Positions 45,960 to 55,423 of a DNA stretch of 64,000 bases are shown here, piece by piece. The position numbers and the translations under genes were made by a program. Under the pieces are notes generated by a model. That model saw nothing but the letters and a program-made list of their open reading frames with translations, had not been told where the DNA came from and searched no databases. Position 1 is the first letter of the stretch. Each line of letters opens with the position of its first letter. Source of the stretch: Catenibacillus scindens (lineage in GTDB: Bacteria > Bacillota > Clostridia > Lachnospirales > Lachnospiraceae); NCBI RefSeq assembly GCF_014202115.1, contig NZ_JACHFW010000007.1, forward strand, positions 79,438 to 143,437. Reading direction: 5' to 3'.

Positions 45960-47093
45960 TCAAATATTATTCTGAATCCGGCGTCTCGCGATTTTCGCCG
46001 CTTCCTCAAGGCGGGGGTAACACGCTTCAAAAAACATCTTATAGCCCTCACAAAAATAGTTCCAGCACTTTTCATCCCCCTGCTCCGTCACACGGCTCCG
46101 GTAACAGCCGCCCCGGCACAGCTTAAACCAGGGACATTGTTTACATTCTGACGGATGGTTCAATGACCGTTTGATAAACCCCATGGCGTCCCGCCGGTCA
46201 TAAATGGCCTGGAGGGATGTGTCGTTGAGATTTCCAAGACAATAGTCATCCAGCACATAAAAATCACAGGGGTATACGCTGCCGTCGGCCTCAACTACAT
46301 TTTGTATGCCGCAGGTTCCTCTCTGTTCACAGGACTCCGGCCAGTAACCGAGAAGCATGGCCACATAATTGTCAAACTGACGGATATATGGCTGATCACC
46401 CTTTTTTAAATCCTCAAACCACAGATCAAACAGATCTATGAGAAAGCGTCCGTAGGTTTTAGGCAGCAGAGAGTACTCCTCCTGTCCCCGCACATCTCCC
46501 AGTGGGTCAAGGCATGTAATGAACTGCATATAGTTCCAGCCACGCCTCCGGTAATCCTTGTAAATTTCTTTAATATGCTCCGCCACTTCCCGGTGGACTA
46601 CCGTCAGTATATTATATTCCACTCCAAAGCGATCAAACAGATCAATGGTTTCCATGATCCGGTCATAGGTAGGCCCGCCGCCGGCGCTGTGGCGGTATGC
46701 GTCGTGAATGGATTTTAAGCCATCCACAGAAATGCCGATCAGGAAATGATTTTTCACAAAAAAGCGGCACCAGTCCTCAGTGATCCCGTAACCGTTGGTC
46801 TGTATGGCATATTCGATAGGGATATGATTCCGGTTATAATGGTTGACATAATCCACGACTTTCTGAAACATATCCAGTCCCCACAAAGTTGGCTCACCGC
46901 CCTGAAAGGCAATGGTACAGCTTCCCGATGCCACAAGCACCGTCTTTCTTATGACATTTTTCAGAGTGCGCTCCGTCATCCGTCCATAGGATGCCTGCTG
47001 GCGCTTCTGTGTCTCGTCGCAGTAAAAGCAGTAATCACACCGCATATTGCACATTCCCGAAGCAGGTTTAATCAGTAAATTTACCGGCGGCAT
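45960..47093 (-). CDS. Anaerobic sulfatase-maturating radical SAM enzyme
   Basis: 377 residues. Radical SAM cluster motif CNMRCDYC (Cys15, 19, 22), then a SPASM domain with further cysteines for two auxiliary Fe-S clusters (CGIQ, CDFY and CKQCPWFKLCRGGC). Length matches known anSMEs (about 370). It converts the active-site Cys of sulfatases to formylglycine without oxygen. Placed 18 bases downstream of one sulfatase gene and near another, so it matures both. AAAGGAGG precedes the ATG. Confidence 0.93.
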   Translation of the reverse strand: MPPVNLLIKPASGMCNMRCDYCFYCDETQKRQQASYGRMTERTLKNVIRKTVLVASGSCTIAFQGGEPTLWGLDMFQKVVDYVNHYNRNHIPIEYAIQTNGYGITEDWCRFFVKNHFLIGISVDGLKSIHDAYRHSAGGGPTYDRIMETIDLFDRFGVEYNILTVVHREVAEHIKEIYKDYRRRGWNYMQFITCLDPLGDVRGQEEYSLLPKTYGRFLIDLFDLWFEDLKKGDQPYIRQFDNYVAMLLGYWPESCEQRGTCGIQNVVEADGSVYPCDFYVLDDYCLGNLNDTSLQAIYDRRDAMGFIKRSLNHPSECKQCPWFKLCRGGCYRSRVTEQGDEKCWNYFCEGYKMFFEACYPRLEEAAKIARRRIQNNI

Positions 47094-47110
47094 AATGTTC
47101 CTCCTTTCAA

Positions 47111-48547
47111 TTATCCCCGTCCCTCAATAGGCACCACATCCGATGTATCTATAAGCCAGGTGAGCATTTTTTGCGTCAGTTCATCCTGAATCTTTTTATA
47201 TTCCGGTTTCCCATAGAGGTTATGGGCCTCCCACGGGTCATCCTTCATATTATAAAGCTCATTCTGTCCATTGGTGCGCACCATCAGTTTCCAGTCTTTA
47301 TACCGCTGCATGACAACACGGCACACAGTATCCGGGGCCTCCTGCTGCTGGAGGCATTTGGGATAATAGTCTGTCCCCTCAATCTGAGGACTTTCCAGAT
47401 AAGTTCCTTTAAAGCACTCCGGCTCAAAGCACCAGGGTTCCCGCACATCATAGCCGCCTTCACTGTAAGCCGCCCGCTCAGAATCTCCGGGGGCCCCTTC
47501 AATCTGAGGTTTCAGCGAAACCCCAAACTGGGCATAGTGAAGCTTCACATTTTCATAATCCAGAATTGTTGGGAAAATATCAAAAGACTGGGTAGGCGTA
47601 CTTACCCGGTGTCCTCCTGGGCATCCGGGACGGCGGATGATCAGCGGCACGCGGGTAATCATATCGGTCATGTCCGACGGCCATTTCTCTGTCTGTCCGC
47701 CGTCCCCGGCGTAATCCCCATGATCCGAACAGAAAATAATGGTCGTATCCTCATAAATATCTTCCTTCTTTAAAGCCTCAACAATACGGCCTACCAGCGT
47801 ATCCACATAGGAAATCATTCCAAGATAGACCGCATTCATTTTGCGGAACAAATCCTCACCTTTATCATCCGTCTCCCGATAGCGGCGCAAAACCTCATAC
47901 ATCTGAGGCTTATTCTCCTTATACCAGGAAAGATCCCGGCGCATGGGAACATCTGCCGGATCATACATATTATAATAACTTTCCGGCGCTGTATAAGGCG
48001 GATGAGGAAACATCCAGGACAACATAAGAAAGAAGGGTTTTTCATCCTTCCCGTGGCGGTGGATAAAATCAATGGCGTCTGCTGTATGTAAGGCATCCCC
48101 AAGTTTTGGTTCGTCTTCATCCTTCACCGGCGGATAGATCATAGAATACCGGGCCTGGGATATGGCTTTCAGTCCCTGGGTTTTGACTACATCCCGGCGG
48201 TGAAAAGGCAGCAGCTCGCCAAAAATCCGCTCCATGGAGGCGTGGTCAAACATATCGTCCTTTCCGCCATGGGCGGTGGTAAAACCGGCGTCATTAAGGT
48301 GGCTGATAAAATTGGGATTCTTATCTGATATCATATAAAATGTCCGCCGTCCATCCACATGGGGATACCAGCCGCTGGCCAGATTGCACCGGGCCGGGCC
48401 GCACACCGGATGGGTCGTATAATTTTGCTCAAACACCGTTCCCTCCGCGGCCAGCGCGTCAATATTTGGTGTATGTACCAGCGGATGGCCGTAACAGCCA
48501 AGACTTTCCGCCCGAAGTTCATCGGGAAATAATAAAATATAGTTCAT
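47111..48547 (-). CDS. Sulfatase (second, Cys-type with CGPAR motif)
   Basis: 478 residues. Sulfatase core motif CGPAR (49-53) with Cys49 as the formylglycine precursor; the N-terminal metal segment reads LFPDELRAESLGCYG, and SDHGDYAGDGG lies in the middle. No signal peptide. It differs strongly from the 43103-44701 enzyme, so different substrates are likely. AGGAGG precedes the ATG. First gene of a unit with the maturase. Confidence 0.9.
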   Translation of the reverse strand: MNYILLFPDELRAESLGCYGHPLVHTPNIDALAAEGTVFEQNYTTHPVCGPARCNLASGWYPHVDGRRTFYMISDKNPNFISHLNDAGFTTAHGGKDDMFDHASMERIFGELLPFHRRDVVKTQGLKAISQARYSMIYPPVKDEDEPKLGDALHTADAIDFIHRHGKDEKPFFLMLSWMFPHPPYTAPESYYNMYDPADVPMRRDLSWYKENKPQMYEVLRRYRETDDKGEDLFRKMNAVYLGMISYVDTLVGRIVEALKKEDIYEDTTIIFCSDHGDYAGDGGQTEKWPSDMTDMITRVPLIIRRPGCPGGHRVSTPTQSFDIFPTILDYENVKLHYAQFGVSLKPQIEGAPGDSERAAYSEGGYDVREPWCFEPECFKGTYLESPQIEGTDYYPKCLQQQEAPDTVCRVVMQRYKDWKLMVRTNGQNELYNMKDDPWEAHNLYGKPEYKKIQDELTQKMLTWLIDTSDVVPIEGRG

Positions 48548-48648
48548 TGTTCATCCTCCTCGCGTTATGGTTCATCCCCCATTTTTTATAAACTCATGAT
48601 CATTATAAACCATATTCAGGAGTGTTGTAAAATAAATGTATCCGGAAG

Positions 48649-48690
48649 TTTTAGAGTAAACGGCAAATATATTTGTCGTTTACTCTAAAA
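48649..48690. promoter_or_regulatory. 42-bp palindrome abutting the chaperone promoter
   Basis: Arms of 21 bases with one mismatch and no loop, centred at 48669/48670; each half contains TATTTG(T/C)CGTTTAC. It ends 6 bases before the -35. The same core recurs at 59789-59824. Either an operator for a dimer or a terminator-type hairpin. Confidence 0.6.
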
Positions 48691-48696
48691 CCTGTT

Positions 48697-48725
48697 TTGA
48701 CCATCTTACTACTTTATGATATGAT
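48697..48725 (+). promoter_or_regulatory. Promoter of the GrpE/Hsp70/J operon
   Basis: TTGACC, 17-base spacer, TATGAT. Confidence 0.75.
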
Positions 48726-48855
48726 AAAAACATAAAATCGGATTTATCCAAAAACAGCGCACTGTCTCATAGGCTTTCATGACAAACCATTGCGCAAAAT
48801 GAGACAGCGCCCCGGCTATTTATATCTCAAACATCCGCCATACAAGGAGGCAGAT

Positions 48856-49545
48856 ATGTTTTTTAAAAAAAGTAAAAGACCATCGTCCCAATCTAATATG
48901 CTGTCTGATGAAATACATCAGCTGCACATAAAACAGGAAGATTGTATTCAGCGCATTGCCCGGATGCAGGAAAAACTGGACAGCGCCATTTCTCAGCAAA
49001 ATATGAATAAAAAAATCCAGGAGGATCTCTGCGGGCAGCTCAATGAAAACACCCGGGAACTTCGGCAGCATCATATGGCCCTGGAAGATTTTCTTGACAC
49101 GGTGGAGGAACAGTGCCAGTGCCACGAAAAAATTTCATCCCTTCAGAGTGATAATCAGGCGCTCCTCCAATCGTGCCTTCGCTATTATACCCTGCTCTGG
49201 AATATGGAAAATTCCGCTTCTTCACCATCTATTCCCGACAGCTTCATTGCTCAGCTTCGCACTTTCCATGAGCAGATGGAACCTGTCCTTCAAAAATGCG
49301 GCATACAGATTATTGATCAGACAGGAATTTCCGTAGACTACACGATCCATGAAGTCACTGCTGTATCAGATACCGGGGACGCGGCCCTTGACCGCAAAGT
49401 GGCGCAGATACTGACCCCGGGGTTCATCTATAAAGGCAATATTCATAAAAAAGCCCGGGTTCTGGCCTTTCGTCTGGCTGCAAAAGAGACAGAAATGCCT
49501 TCCGGTCACAGTATAGAAAAGAAAGGTGATTCCTTCAATGTCTGA
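48856..49545 (+). CDS. GrpE-like nucleotide exchange factor with long coiled coil
   Basis: 229 residues from ATG 48856 (AAGGAGG 6 bases upstream). A basic N-terminus and a long helical coiled coil (about 15-120, rich in Q/E/L) lead to a C-terminal beta part reading VDYTIHEVTAVSDT and, later, GFIYKGNIHKKARVLAF. This matches the GrpE beta domain pattern (H-A--------GY---G---R-A-V-V). The position before an Hsp70 gene, overlapping it by 8 bases, supports a role as ADP release factor. It is divergent from housekeeping GrpE, so a specialised partner. Confidence 0.75.
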   Translation: MFFKKSKRPSSQSNMLSDEIHQLHIKQEDCIQRIARMQEKLDSAISQQNMNKKIQEDLCGQLNENTRELRQHHMALEDFLDTVEEQCQCHEKISSLQSDNQALLQSCLRYYTLLWNMENSASSPSIPDSFIAQLRTFHEQMEPVLQKCGIQIIDQTGISVDYTIHEVTAVSDTGDAALDRKVAQILTPGFIYKGNIHKKARVLAFRLAAKETEMPSGHSIEKKGDSFNV

Positions 49546-51289
49546 CACTATTACGCAAGATACGATCATCGGAATTGATCTGGGAACATCTACCACAGAA
49601 GCAGCGGTCATCAAAAACGGCCGTCCCGTGATGATCCTGAATTTTGACCACAGCGAAATCACGCCCTCTTTTATCGGTATAAATCCTGAAGGAAATTTTA
49701 TTTTCGGAAATGAGGCAAAGGCATAGTATATCCTGTCGCCGAAAGACACTGTGCGGGAGGTCAAACGAAAAATAGGCAGCAATGAATCCATTTTAATGGG
49801 CGGCAAAGCCTACACCCCATCAGAGCTATCGGCTATGCTTCTCGGCTATGTCAAGAGTTATGTTAACTCATATCTTGGCACAGATATTCACCGGGCAGTG
49901 ATCTCTGTCCCAGCCTACTTTAATGACACCCAACGCCAGGAAACTATCGCCGCCGGAACAGCCGCCGGTTTTTCAGTGGAACGCATCATCAACGAGCCTA
50001 CAGCGGCGGCCCTAAGTTATGGCCTTGGTCATATAGATGATGAAAGCCATATTCTCGTTTATGATCTTGGCGGCGGCACATTTGACGTCACCCTTCTTGA
50101 AATGTTCGCCGGCGTTTTGGAAGTCAAGGCCAGCAGCGGAGATAACCAGCTTGGCGGCAAAGATTTTGACCAGTGCCTTATGGACAGTCTCATCCAACGC
50201 TTTTATGACCGCTATAATATCCGCCTTGAGAAAGATCCGGCCGCTCTGGCCCGCGTCAAAGAGGCGGCGGAGCAATGCAAGATTGCCCTGAGTTCCGATG
50301 ATGAATACCGGGTATATCTTCCCTTTATCGCTCAAAAAGACGGTGAAAGCCTTGCCCTTGACGAAACTGTCACCTGCCGGGATTTTGAAAACATGATCCG
50401 TCCTTTTATTGACCGCACCCACCATCCTATCGACATCGTTCTGTCTGACAGCGGCGTCCGTCCTTCTGAAATTGACCATATCCTTCTTGTGGGAGGTTCC
50501 ACCCGGATCCCTCTGATTCATCAGGATATTGAAAGCTACCTTGGAAAACCGCCCTGCTCTCCGGTAGATCCCGATTTTGCCGTAGCCCAGGGCGCGGCCA
50601 TCCAAGCCGGTATTCTCAGCGGCGCCATCTCCGGGGATGACAGCCTTATGATGACCGACGTCAATCCCTATACCCTTGGTATACGTGCCCTGCACGGATT
50701 TAATGACAACTATATGAGTGTTATCATACCGAGAAACGTGACTATTCCCGTCACAAGACAAAACCGTTTTTTTACATCTTTTGATATGCAGACAGAAACG
50801 ATCATTGAAGTTTACCAGGGCGACAGCCCTGTGGCTACCCGCAACCATTTTCTCGGATCATTTAAACTTTCCCACATTCCCCCCGGCCCCGCCGGCGATG
50901 AAAGTATTGACGTGGAATTTTCCTATGATCTTAACGGCCTTCTTAAAGTCAGCGCCATCATCAGCAGCACAGGCGCGTCTGCCGGTATCGATATTGATAT
51001 GACTTCCATGCCCCATCCCGAACAAAGAGAGGACGTCAGCGGATGGAAGGAGTCCCGGGAGGCCGGCGCCTACCGGACTATCATCCGCCGGGCCGAAAAA
51101 GCATTAAAGCGGATCAGCTCCCGAAAAGGGTTTGAAAATCTTGAGCAGCAGCTTGACCAGATGATTTATGAGTTGAAAAAATCTCTTATCCACGATGATG
51201 GACAGTCCGATGAGTATGAGGATATTATTCAGGATTTGCTGGATCTCATCAATGATATGCAATCCACTGCAGTGGAGGATGAAAAATGA
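49538..51289 (+). pseudogene. Hsp70/DnaK-like chaperone gene with in-frame amber codon
   Basis: 583 codons. ATPase domain motifs: GIDLGTSTTEA (12-22), VYDLGGGTFDVTLLEM and ILLVGGSTRIPLI. A beta substrate domain follows (VNPYTLGI onward) and then a short helical lid with an acidic end. Codon 63 is TAG (49724-49726), between GNEAKA and YILSPKDTVREVKRK; the frame is otherwise uninterrupted on both sides. CAG to TAG is the likely change, since Gln fits. Without suppression only 62 residues are made, as downstream starts lack ribosome sites. AAAGGTGA precedes the ATG inside the GrpE-like gene. Recent mutation, sequencing error, or readthrough. Confidence 0.85.
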
Positions 51290-52746
51290 CCCGTGAAGAA
51301 GCATTAAAGCAACTGGGACTGGAGCATGACAGCGACGCCCTGTCCATTAAAAAAGCCTATTTTTCCATGATCCGGAAATTCCCCCCGGAAAAGGACCCGG
51401 AACAATTTAAAAAAATCCGCGAGGCTTATGAAATTCTCCAGAAACCGGAAAAAGATCCCGCCCAAAATCTTCCGGAACCCAAAGAGCCTTTCGCAAAAAA
51501 AATGCTGGCCGCCCTTCTGGAGGCAGAAAACTGTGATGATTTCCAATACGCGGCGGAGATCGCAGCTGAAGCCTTCCATAAATTTCCCAGCGAGGATATC
51601 TTTTTATACTATATGGCCTCCAACTGGCGCAGGGCGGGCTTCCCCGGAAAGGCTGTCAAAGCATGTGAACAGCTTGTAAAGAAGTATCCGGATACTCCCG
51701 CCTATCTCCGGGAAATGGCTCTCTGCTATGAAGAACGGGGATACTCTAAAAAAGCCACGGCGGCTTTTGAAAAAGCAATGAATGCCGGATGTAATGACCT
51801 GGATTTCCTTTTAAGTTATTCCGCAGCCTGCCATGCAGGAGGAAAATTTGATAAAACCGCCGACATTTTACATAAGGTCATCACCGGGCATCCTCACCCG
51901 GCAAAAGAAGATGTGCCCCTTATTTTTGACGCCTGGGGAGGGATCATCTCCACAGCATTGCACAGCGGGAAAAATGATCCTTTTATTTCTGAACATTATG
52001 AAATACTGCGGGACTTTTTCAGAGATAATATTCTTTATATTAACGCTGGGCCTACGATCCTCGCATCGTTCTTTATAACGCTGGGTCATATATGGCCCTC
52101 AGACGATACAGAGCGCCTTATGGCGCTGCTGAAAGAAATTCTCCCCCGGGCGCTGCCGGATATTTCGGAAGAGCTTCTCAGAGAAATTGAAAACAGTTTT
52201 AGTCAGTCCAAACTTTTCGCAGATCCCAGGCTCAGCGAATTTACAAAAGACGCCTGTGGTTTTATTGACAGTGCAAAAGAGGAGGATATGGAAGATCTCT
52301 CAAATTTTTTACGCCTTGATCTTATGGTCAGTTTTCTGGAACGAGGAAAGGAGATTTTGCCCGAGCTGGAAATTATAAAGAAGGAGTATCCGGAATACTT
52401 TACGTTTCTTCGGGAAGTTTATGAGCTTCTGAAAAGCGGACGGAATCTGGATTACTACAAGTCCAGATATATGAAAGACTATGAGCGAAAATATAAATAC
52501 TTTGATAGCGGTCTTTTTAAAATGTATTTTCCGGATAAAATCTCCGCAAAAACCCGTCTGGCCGCCGAAAGCTACGCCGACTTTGACACCTATGAGGCTC
52601 TGGATTACCATATCTCCCCGGAGGAGCTATGGGACAAGCCTTTTGACGAACCATTTGTCCGGGGAGGGAAAAAAATCGGGCGCAACGATCCCTGCCCCTG
52701 CGGAAGCGGGAAGAAATATAAACACTGCTGCGGACGCGGCAAATAA
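51286..52746 (+). CDS. J-like/TPR/SEC-C protein, Hsp70 partner
   Basis: 486 residues. The N-terminal 60 residues have the outline of a J domain ([20 protein letters not shown] and [11 protein letters not shown]), but the HPD tripeptide is replaced by PPEKDPE, seen in J-like partners of specialised Hsp70s. About residues 75-220 are TPR-like repeats; the middle is helical. The C-terminus is a SEC-C zinc motif ([17 protein letters not shown], 465-481). The ATG overlaps the Hsp70 stop (ATGA). Together these suggest a co-chaperone that gathers clients or ribosome/translocon partners. Confidence 0.8.
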   Translation: MTREEALKQLGLEHDSDALSIKKAYFSMIRKFPPEKDPEQFKKIREAYEILQKPEKDPAQNLPEPKEPFAKKMLAALLEAENCDDFQYAAEIAAEAFHKFPSEDIFLYYMASNWRRAGFPGKAVKACEQLVKKYPDTPAYLREMALCYEERGYSKKATAAFEKAMNAGCNDLDFLLSYSAACHAGGKFDKTADILHKVITGHPHPAKEDVPLIFDAWGGIISTALHSGKNDPFISEHYEILRDFFRDNILYINAGPTILASFFITLGHIWPSDDTERLMALLKEILPRALPDISEELLREIENSFSQSKLFADPRLSEFTKDACGFIDSAKEEDMEDLSNFLRLDLMVSFLERGKEILPELEIIKKEYPEYFTFLREVYELLKSGRNLDYYKSRYMKDYERKYKYFDSGLFKMYFPDKISAKTRLAAESYADFDTYEALDYHISPEELWDKPFDEPFVRGGKKIGRNDPCPCGSGKKYKHCCGRGK

Positions 52747-52753
52747 TCTCATA

Positions 52754-52794
52754 AAAACAGCAGCCCCTCCTTCTGAGAACGACTGCTGTTTTTT
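52754..52794. terminator. Bidirectional terminator between convergent operons
   Basis: AAAACAGCAG pairs with CTGCTGTTTT, with A and T tracts on both sides. It serves the chaperone operon and the symporter gene. Confidence 0.85.
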
Positions 52795-52815
52795 ACTGTA
52801 TTATTCATTTTACCG

Positions 52816-54189
52816 CTAAACGGTCGGGATTTCCTCGTCCGACTTTTTATCCAGGTTATTAATATACTTTTTCGTCTCCTTTACAATTACCGGCGAAAGC
52901 AGCAGCACAGCGATCAGGTTGGGGACCGCCATAAACGCATTTAGAATATCCGCAATGCTCCACACCACATCCAGGGCGATCACCGGGGCGATAAGGGCGA
53001 CAGTGACATATAAAAGTCGGTAAGGAATCAGGATCTTCTTTCCGAGACAGTACTCAAGACACCGCTCCCCGTAATAGGCCCATCCAAGGATAGTGGAGTA
53101 GGCGAAAGAGATCAGGCCAATGACAAGGACAATGGGACCGACTACAGGAATCTGATCAAAGGCAATGGTCGTCAACACGCCGCCATCCTCAATAAAACCG
53201 ATATCCAGACTTGAACTTTTCATAATGGTAGTCACAAGGACAATACCTGTCATAGCGCAGACAACGACTGTATCCCAGAAAGTTCCTGTGGAGGATACAA
53301 GGGCCTGACGTACCGGGTTGCGGGTCTGCGCCGCCGCGGCAGCGATAGGCGCAGAACCCATGCCGGATTCGTTGGAGAAAAGCCCTCTGGCCACACCGGC
53401 CCGCAGAGCCAGCATAATACCGCCGCCGGCAAAACCTCCTGCAATAGCCTTGGGCGCGAAGGCAGACACCACAATGGTCTGGAGGGCCGGGATAATATAG
53501 TTATAGTTCATAGCAAGGATGATAATACATCCGGCCACATAAAAAATCGCCATAAAGGGCACCAGTTTCTCGCATACCCGTGCAATCGCTTTCAATCCGC
53601 CAAAGACCACAAGGGCTGTAGCCAGGGCCACGATAACTCCCACCACAGCCTTGGGCACGCCAATATTCTCATTGCAGACAGTGGCAATAGCATTGACCTG
53701 TGTGGCACAGCCGATACCAAAAGAAGCCAGACCGCCCAGGACAGCAAAAATAATTCCCAGCCATTTCATATGAAGCCCCCGTTCAAGGGCATACATGGCG
53801 CCGCCCTGCATGCGTCCGTCTTTCGTTTTTACTCTGTATTTTACGGCAATCAAAGCCTCGCTGTACTTTGTAGCGATACCGAGAACTCCTGAAAGCCAAC
53901 ACCAAAGCACAGCTCCAGGGCCGCCCATGGCAATAGCCGTCCCTACACCGACAATATTTCCCGTTCCGATAGTGGACGCCAGGGCAGTTGTCAGAGCGCC
54001 AAACTGGCTGACTTCCCCTTCGGCCTCCGGATCTTTGGTCACTGACAGCTTTATGGCTGTCCCCAGCTTTCTCTGAATCCCTTTTGTGCGTATGGTCATA
54101 AATAAGTGGGTTCCCATAAGTAGTATGATCATGGGCCAACCCCACACCGCAGCGTCAATTTCATCTATGATCTGCGCAAATAGTTCCAT
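52816..54189 (-). CDS. Alanine/glycine:cation symporter (AGCS family)
   Basis: 457 residues, about ten membrane helices. Family signature regions are visible: ASTIGTGNIVGVGTAIAMGGPGA near residues 70-95, then GIATKYSEALIAVKYRVK, and NESGMGSAPIAAAAAQT in the middle. It imports alanine or glycine with Na+ or H+. Normal length. GGAGGG precedes the ATG. Promoter at 54345-54373 with a leader of about 150 bases. It is not linked to the chaperone genes. Confidence 0.93.
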   Translation of the reverse strand: MELFAQIIDEIDAAVWGWPMIILLMGTHLFMTIRTKGIQRKLGTAIKLSVTKDPEAEGEVSQFGALTTALASTIGTGNIVGVGTAIAMGGPGAVLWCWLSGVLGIATKYSEALIAVKYRVKTKDGRMQGGAMYALERGLHMKWLGIIFAVLGGLASFGIGCATQVNAIATVCNENIGVPKAVVGVIVALATALVVFGGLKAIARVCEKLVPFMAIFYVAGCIIILAMNYNYIIPALQTIVVSAFAPKAIAGGFAGGGIMLALRAGVARGLFSNESGMGSAPIAAAAAQTRNPVRQALVSSTGTFWDTVVVCAMTGIVLVTTIMKSSSLDIGFIEDGGVLTTIAFDQIPVVGPIVLVIGLISFAYSTILGWAYYGERCLEYCLGKKILIPYRLLYVTVALIAPVIALDVVWSIADILNAFMAVPNLIAVLLLSPVIVKETKKYINNLDKKSDEEIPTV

Positions 54190-54496
54190 CTCTTATCCCT
54201 CCATTTATCTGTAAGCATAACTTTATGGCCGGCGCAAATGACCTTTAGCCCAGACATCACCATATGAGAGCCGGCAGGCTGCCATAACCGCAACTTATTA
54301 TCCCGTAAGCGGACAAAGGTCTGCCATACAAGGACATATAACATATAATAACCTGTTACACATATTTTTGCAAGAAAAAAATAGAACAGCTTCACATTGG
54401 ATAGCATCCTCTGTAAAACTGTCCCATTTTATATGCCATATATATAGCACTGTTATTTTCGATCACACAAAATTCACCCTATGTAAGTGAATAAAA
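54190..54496. other. Long structured leader of the symporter gene
   Basis: About 150 bases of 5' UTR can form a GC-rich stem (GCCGGC near 54273 with GCGCCGGC near 54230). No known glycine or other riboswitch core was recognised. The rest is AT-rich up to the flavoprotein stop. Confidence 0.45.
54345..54373 (-). promoter_or_regulatory. Promoter of the symporter gene
   Basis: Minus strand TTGCAA, 17-base spacer, TATTAT. The predicted start is about 150 bases before the ATG. Confidence 0.6.
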
Positions 54497-55423
54497 TTAC
54501 ATCTCATCCTGCATAGCTCTAAATTTTGCAACATATTCATCGAATCTAGGATAGCGGTCCTTACGTCCCTGCTCTACCTGATGTTCGAGAACACCTGTAA
54601 ATTTCAGTCGGCTGCGATCCTGCTCTTCCTTGGAAAACTCAACGGAAACTTTGTCCCCGTCAACTTTGAGAGTACCGTAAATACCACAAACCGGACAGCA
54701 AACAGTCGTTGTGCCGTTTAATGTCATCTCTTTGCAGTGGCATACCGGACATACACCCGGTTCGGATTCCCATGTAATCTCGCTTGTCTTCTTATCAAGG
54801 CTCTCTACAATACGGGTACCAATACGTTTGGACTGTTCAATCAGTCTTGCCTGATTATCCGGCACATAGGAGCCGTAAGCGTCTAACTGGTCTACAACCT
54901 TCATATTCAGGCTCATGCCAAACAGGTTCATTCCCGGAATACCGTAGGATACCCAGTGAGGTGTTGTAGCGCCGCCAACAGAAATATAAGATACAAGGTG
55001 ACGTTTCAGGCAGTCCGGATTTAATTCCTCTCCGCCGGTATCTTTGCGCAGCTCGTTTTCAAAGAGCATATAGGCTTTGTCATGAGCCGGTCCGAAACGG
55101 TCGATAAAGTTCTTCATTTGTCCTGTAGGCGCCAGTACATAAACCGGTGCAGCTACGATAATAGCGTCAGCGGCCAAAACAGCGTCAGAAAGGGCCTCAT
55201 AATCATCCTTCTGGATACAGCGGATCTGACCTTTTCCGCTCTGAAGCATGCGGGAGCATGCGCCGCATCCGATACAATGCTTAATATCCAGCTTCATTGC
55301 GTCGATAATCTCTGTTTCAGCGCCGGCTGCTTTGGCAGCCTCCATAGCCGCGTTAAGAAACTTCTTGCAGTTTCCGTTAGCACGGCCAAAATTCAGACCC
55401 AGTACTTTCTTTGTCTCGCTCAT
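54497..55423 (-). CDS. Iron-sulfur flavoprotein / NADPH-dependent FMN reductase-like
   Basis: 308 residues. Flavodoxin-like fold (VLGLNFGRANGNCKKFL phosphate loop; AADAIIVAAPVYV-APTGQMKNFIDR flavin motif). A ferredoxin-like pair follows CIGCGACS (about 50-57). The C-terminal part has a rubredoxin-type zinc/iron ribbon, CPVCHC and CCPVCGIYG. It probably transfers electrons from reduced pyridine nucleotide or ferredoxin to an unknown acceptor, under anaerobic conditions. AAGGAG precedes the ATG. Single gene with its own promoter. Confidence 0.82.
   Translation of the reverse strand: MSETKKVLGLNFGRANGNCKKFLNAAMEAAKAAGAETEIIDAMKLDIKHCIGCGACSRMLQSGKGQIRCIQKDDYEALSDAVLAADAIIVAAPVYVLAPTGQMKNFIDRFGPAHDKAYMLFENELRKDTGGEELNPDCLKRHLVSYISVGGATTPHWVSYGIPGMNLFGMSLNMKVVDQLDAYGSYVPDNQARLIEQSKRIGTRIVESLDKKTSEITWESEPGVCPVCHCKEMTLNGTTTVCCPVCGIYGTLKVDGDKVSVEFSKEEQDRSRLKFTGVLEHQVEQGRKDRYPRFDEYVAKFRAMQDEM

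Larger units (their letters stand above)
48548..48855. other. Regulatory region of the chaperone operon
   Basis: Holds the 48649-48690 palindrome, the promoter and a leader of about 125 bases. In the leader, CTGTCTCAT (about 48763) can pair with ATGAGACAG (about 48798). No CIRCE or other HrcA operator was seen. Confidence 0.6.

Noticed and set aside
45845..46151. Two short overlapping frames near the sulfatase maturase 3' end
   Set aside because: They overlap the maturase coding region in antisense, lack ribosome sites and resemble nothing.
48548..48855. CIRCE/HrcA operator in front of the chaperone operon
   Set aside because: The TTAGCACTC-N9-GAGTGCTAA pattern is absent; the palindrome there is unrelated in sequence.
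49724..49726. Pyrrolysine at the Hsp70 amber codon
   Set aside because: No pyl genes in the window and no reason for pyrrolysine in an Hsp70; a Gln codon mutation or sequencing error is far simpler.
54190..54496. Glycine riboswitch upstream of the symporter
   Set aside because: The leader is long and structured but the conserved glycine aptamer core was not found.
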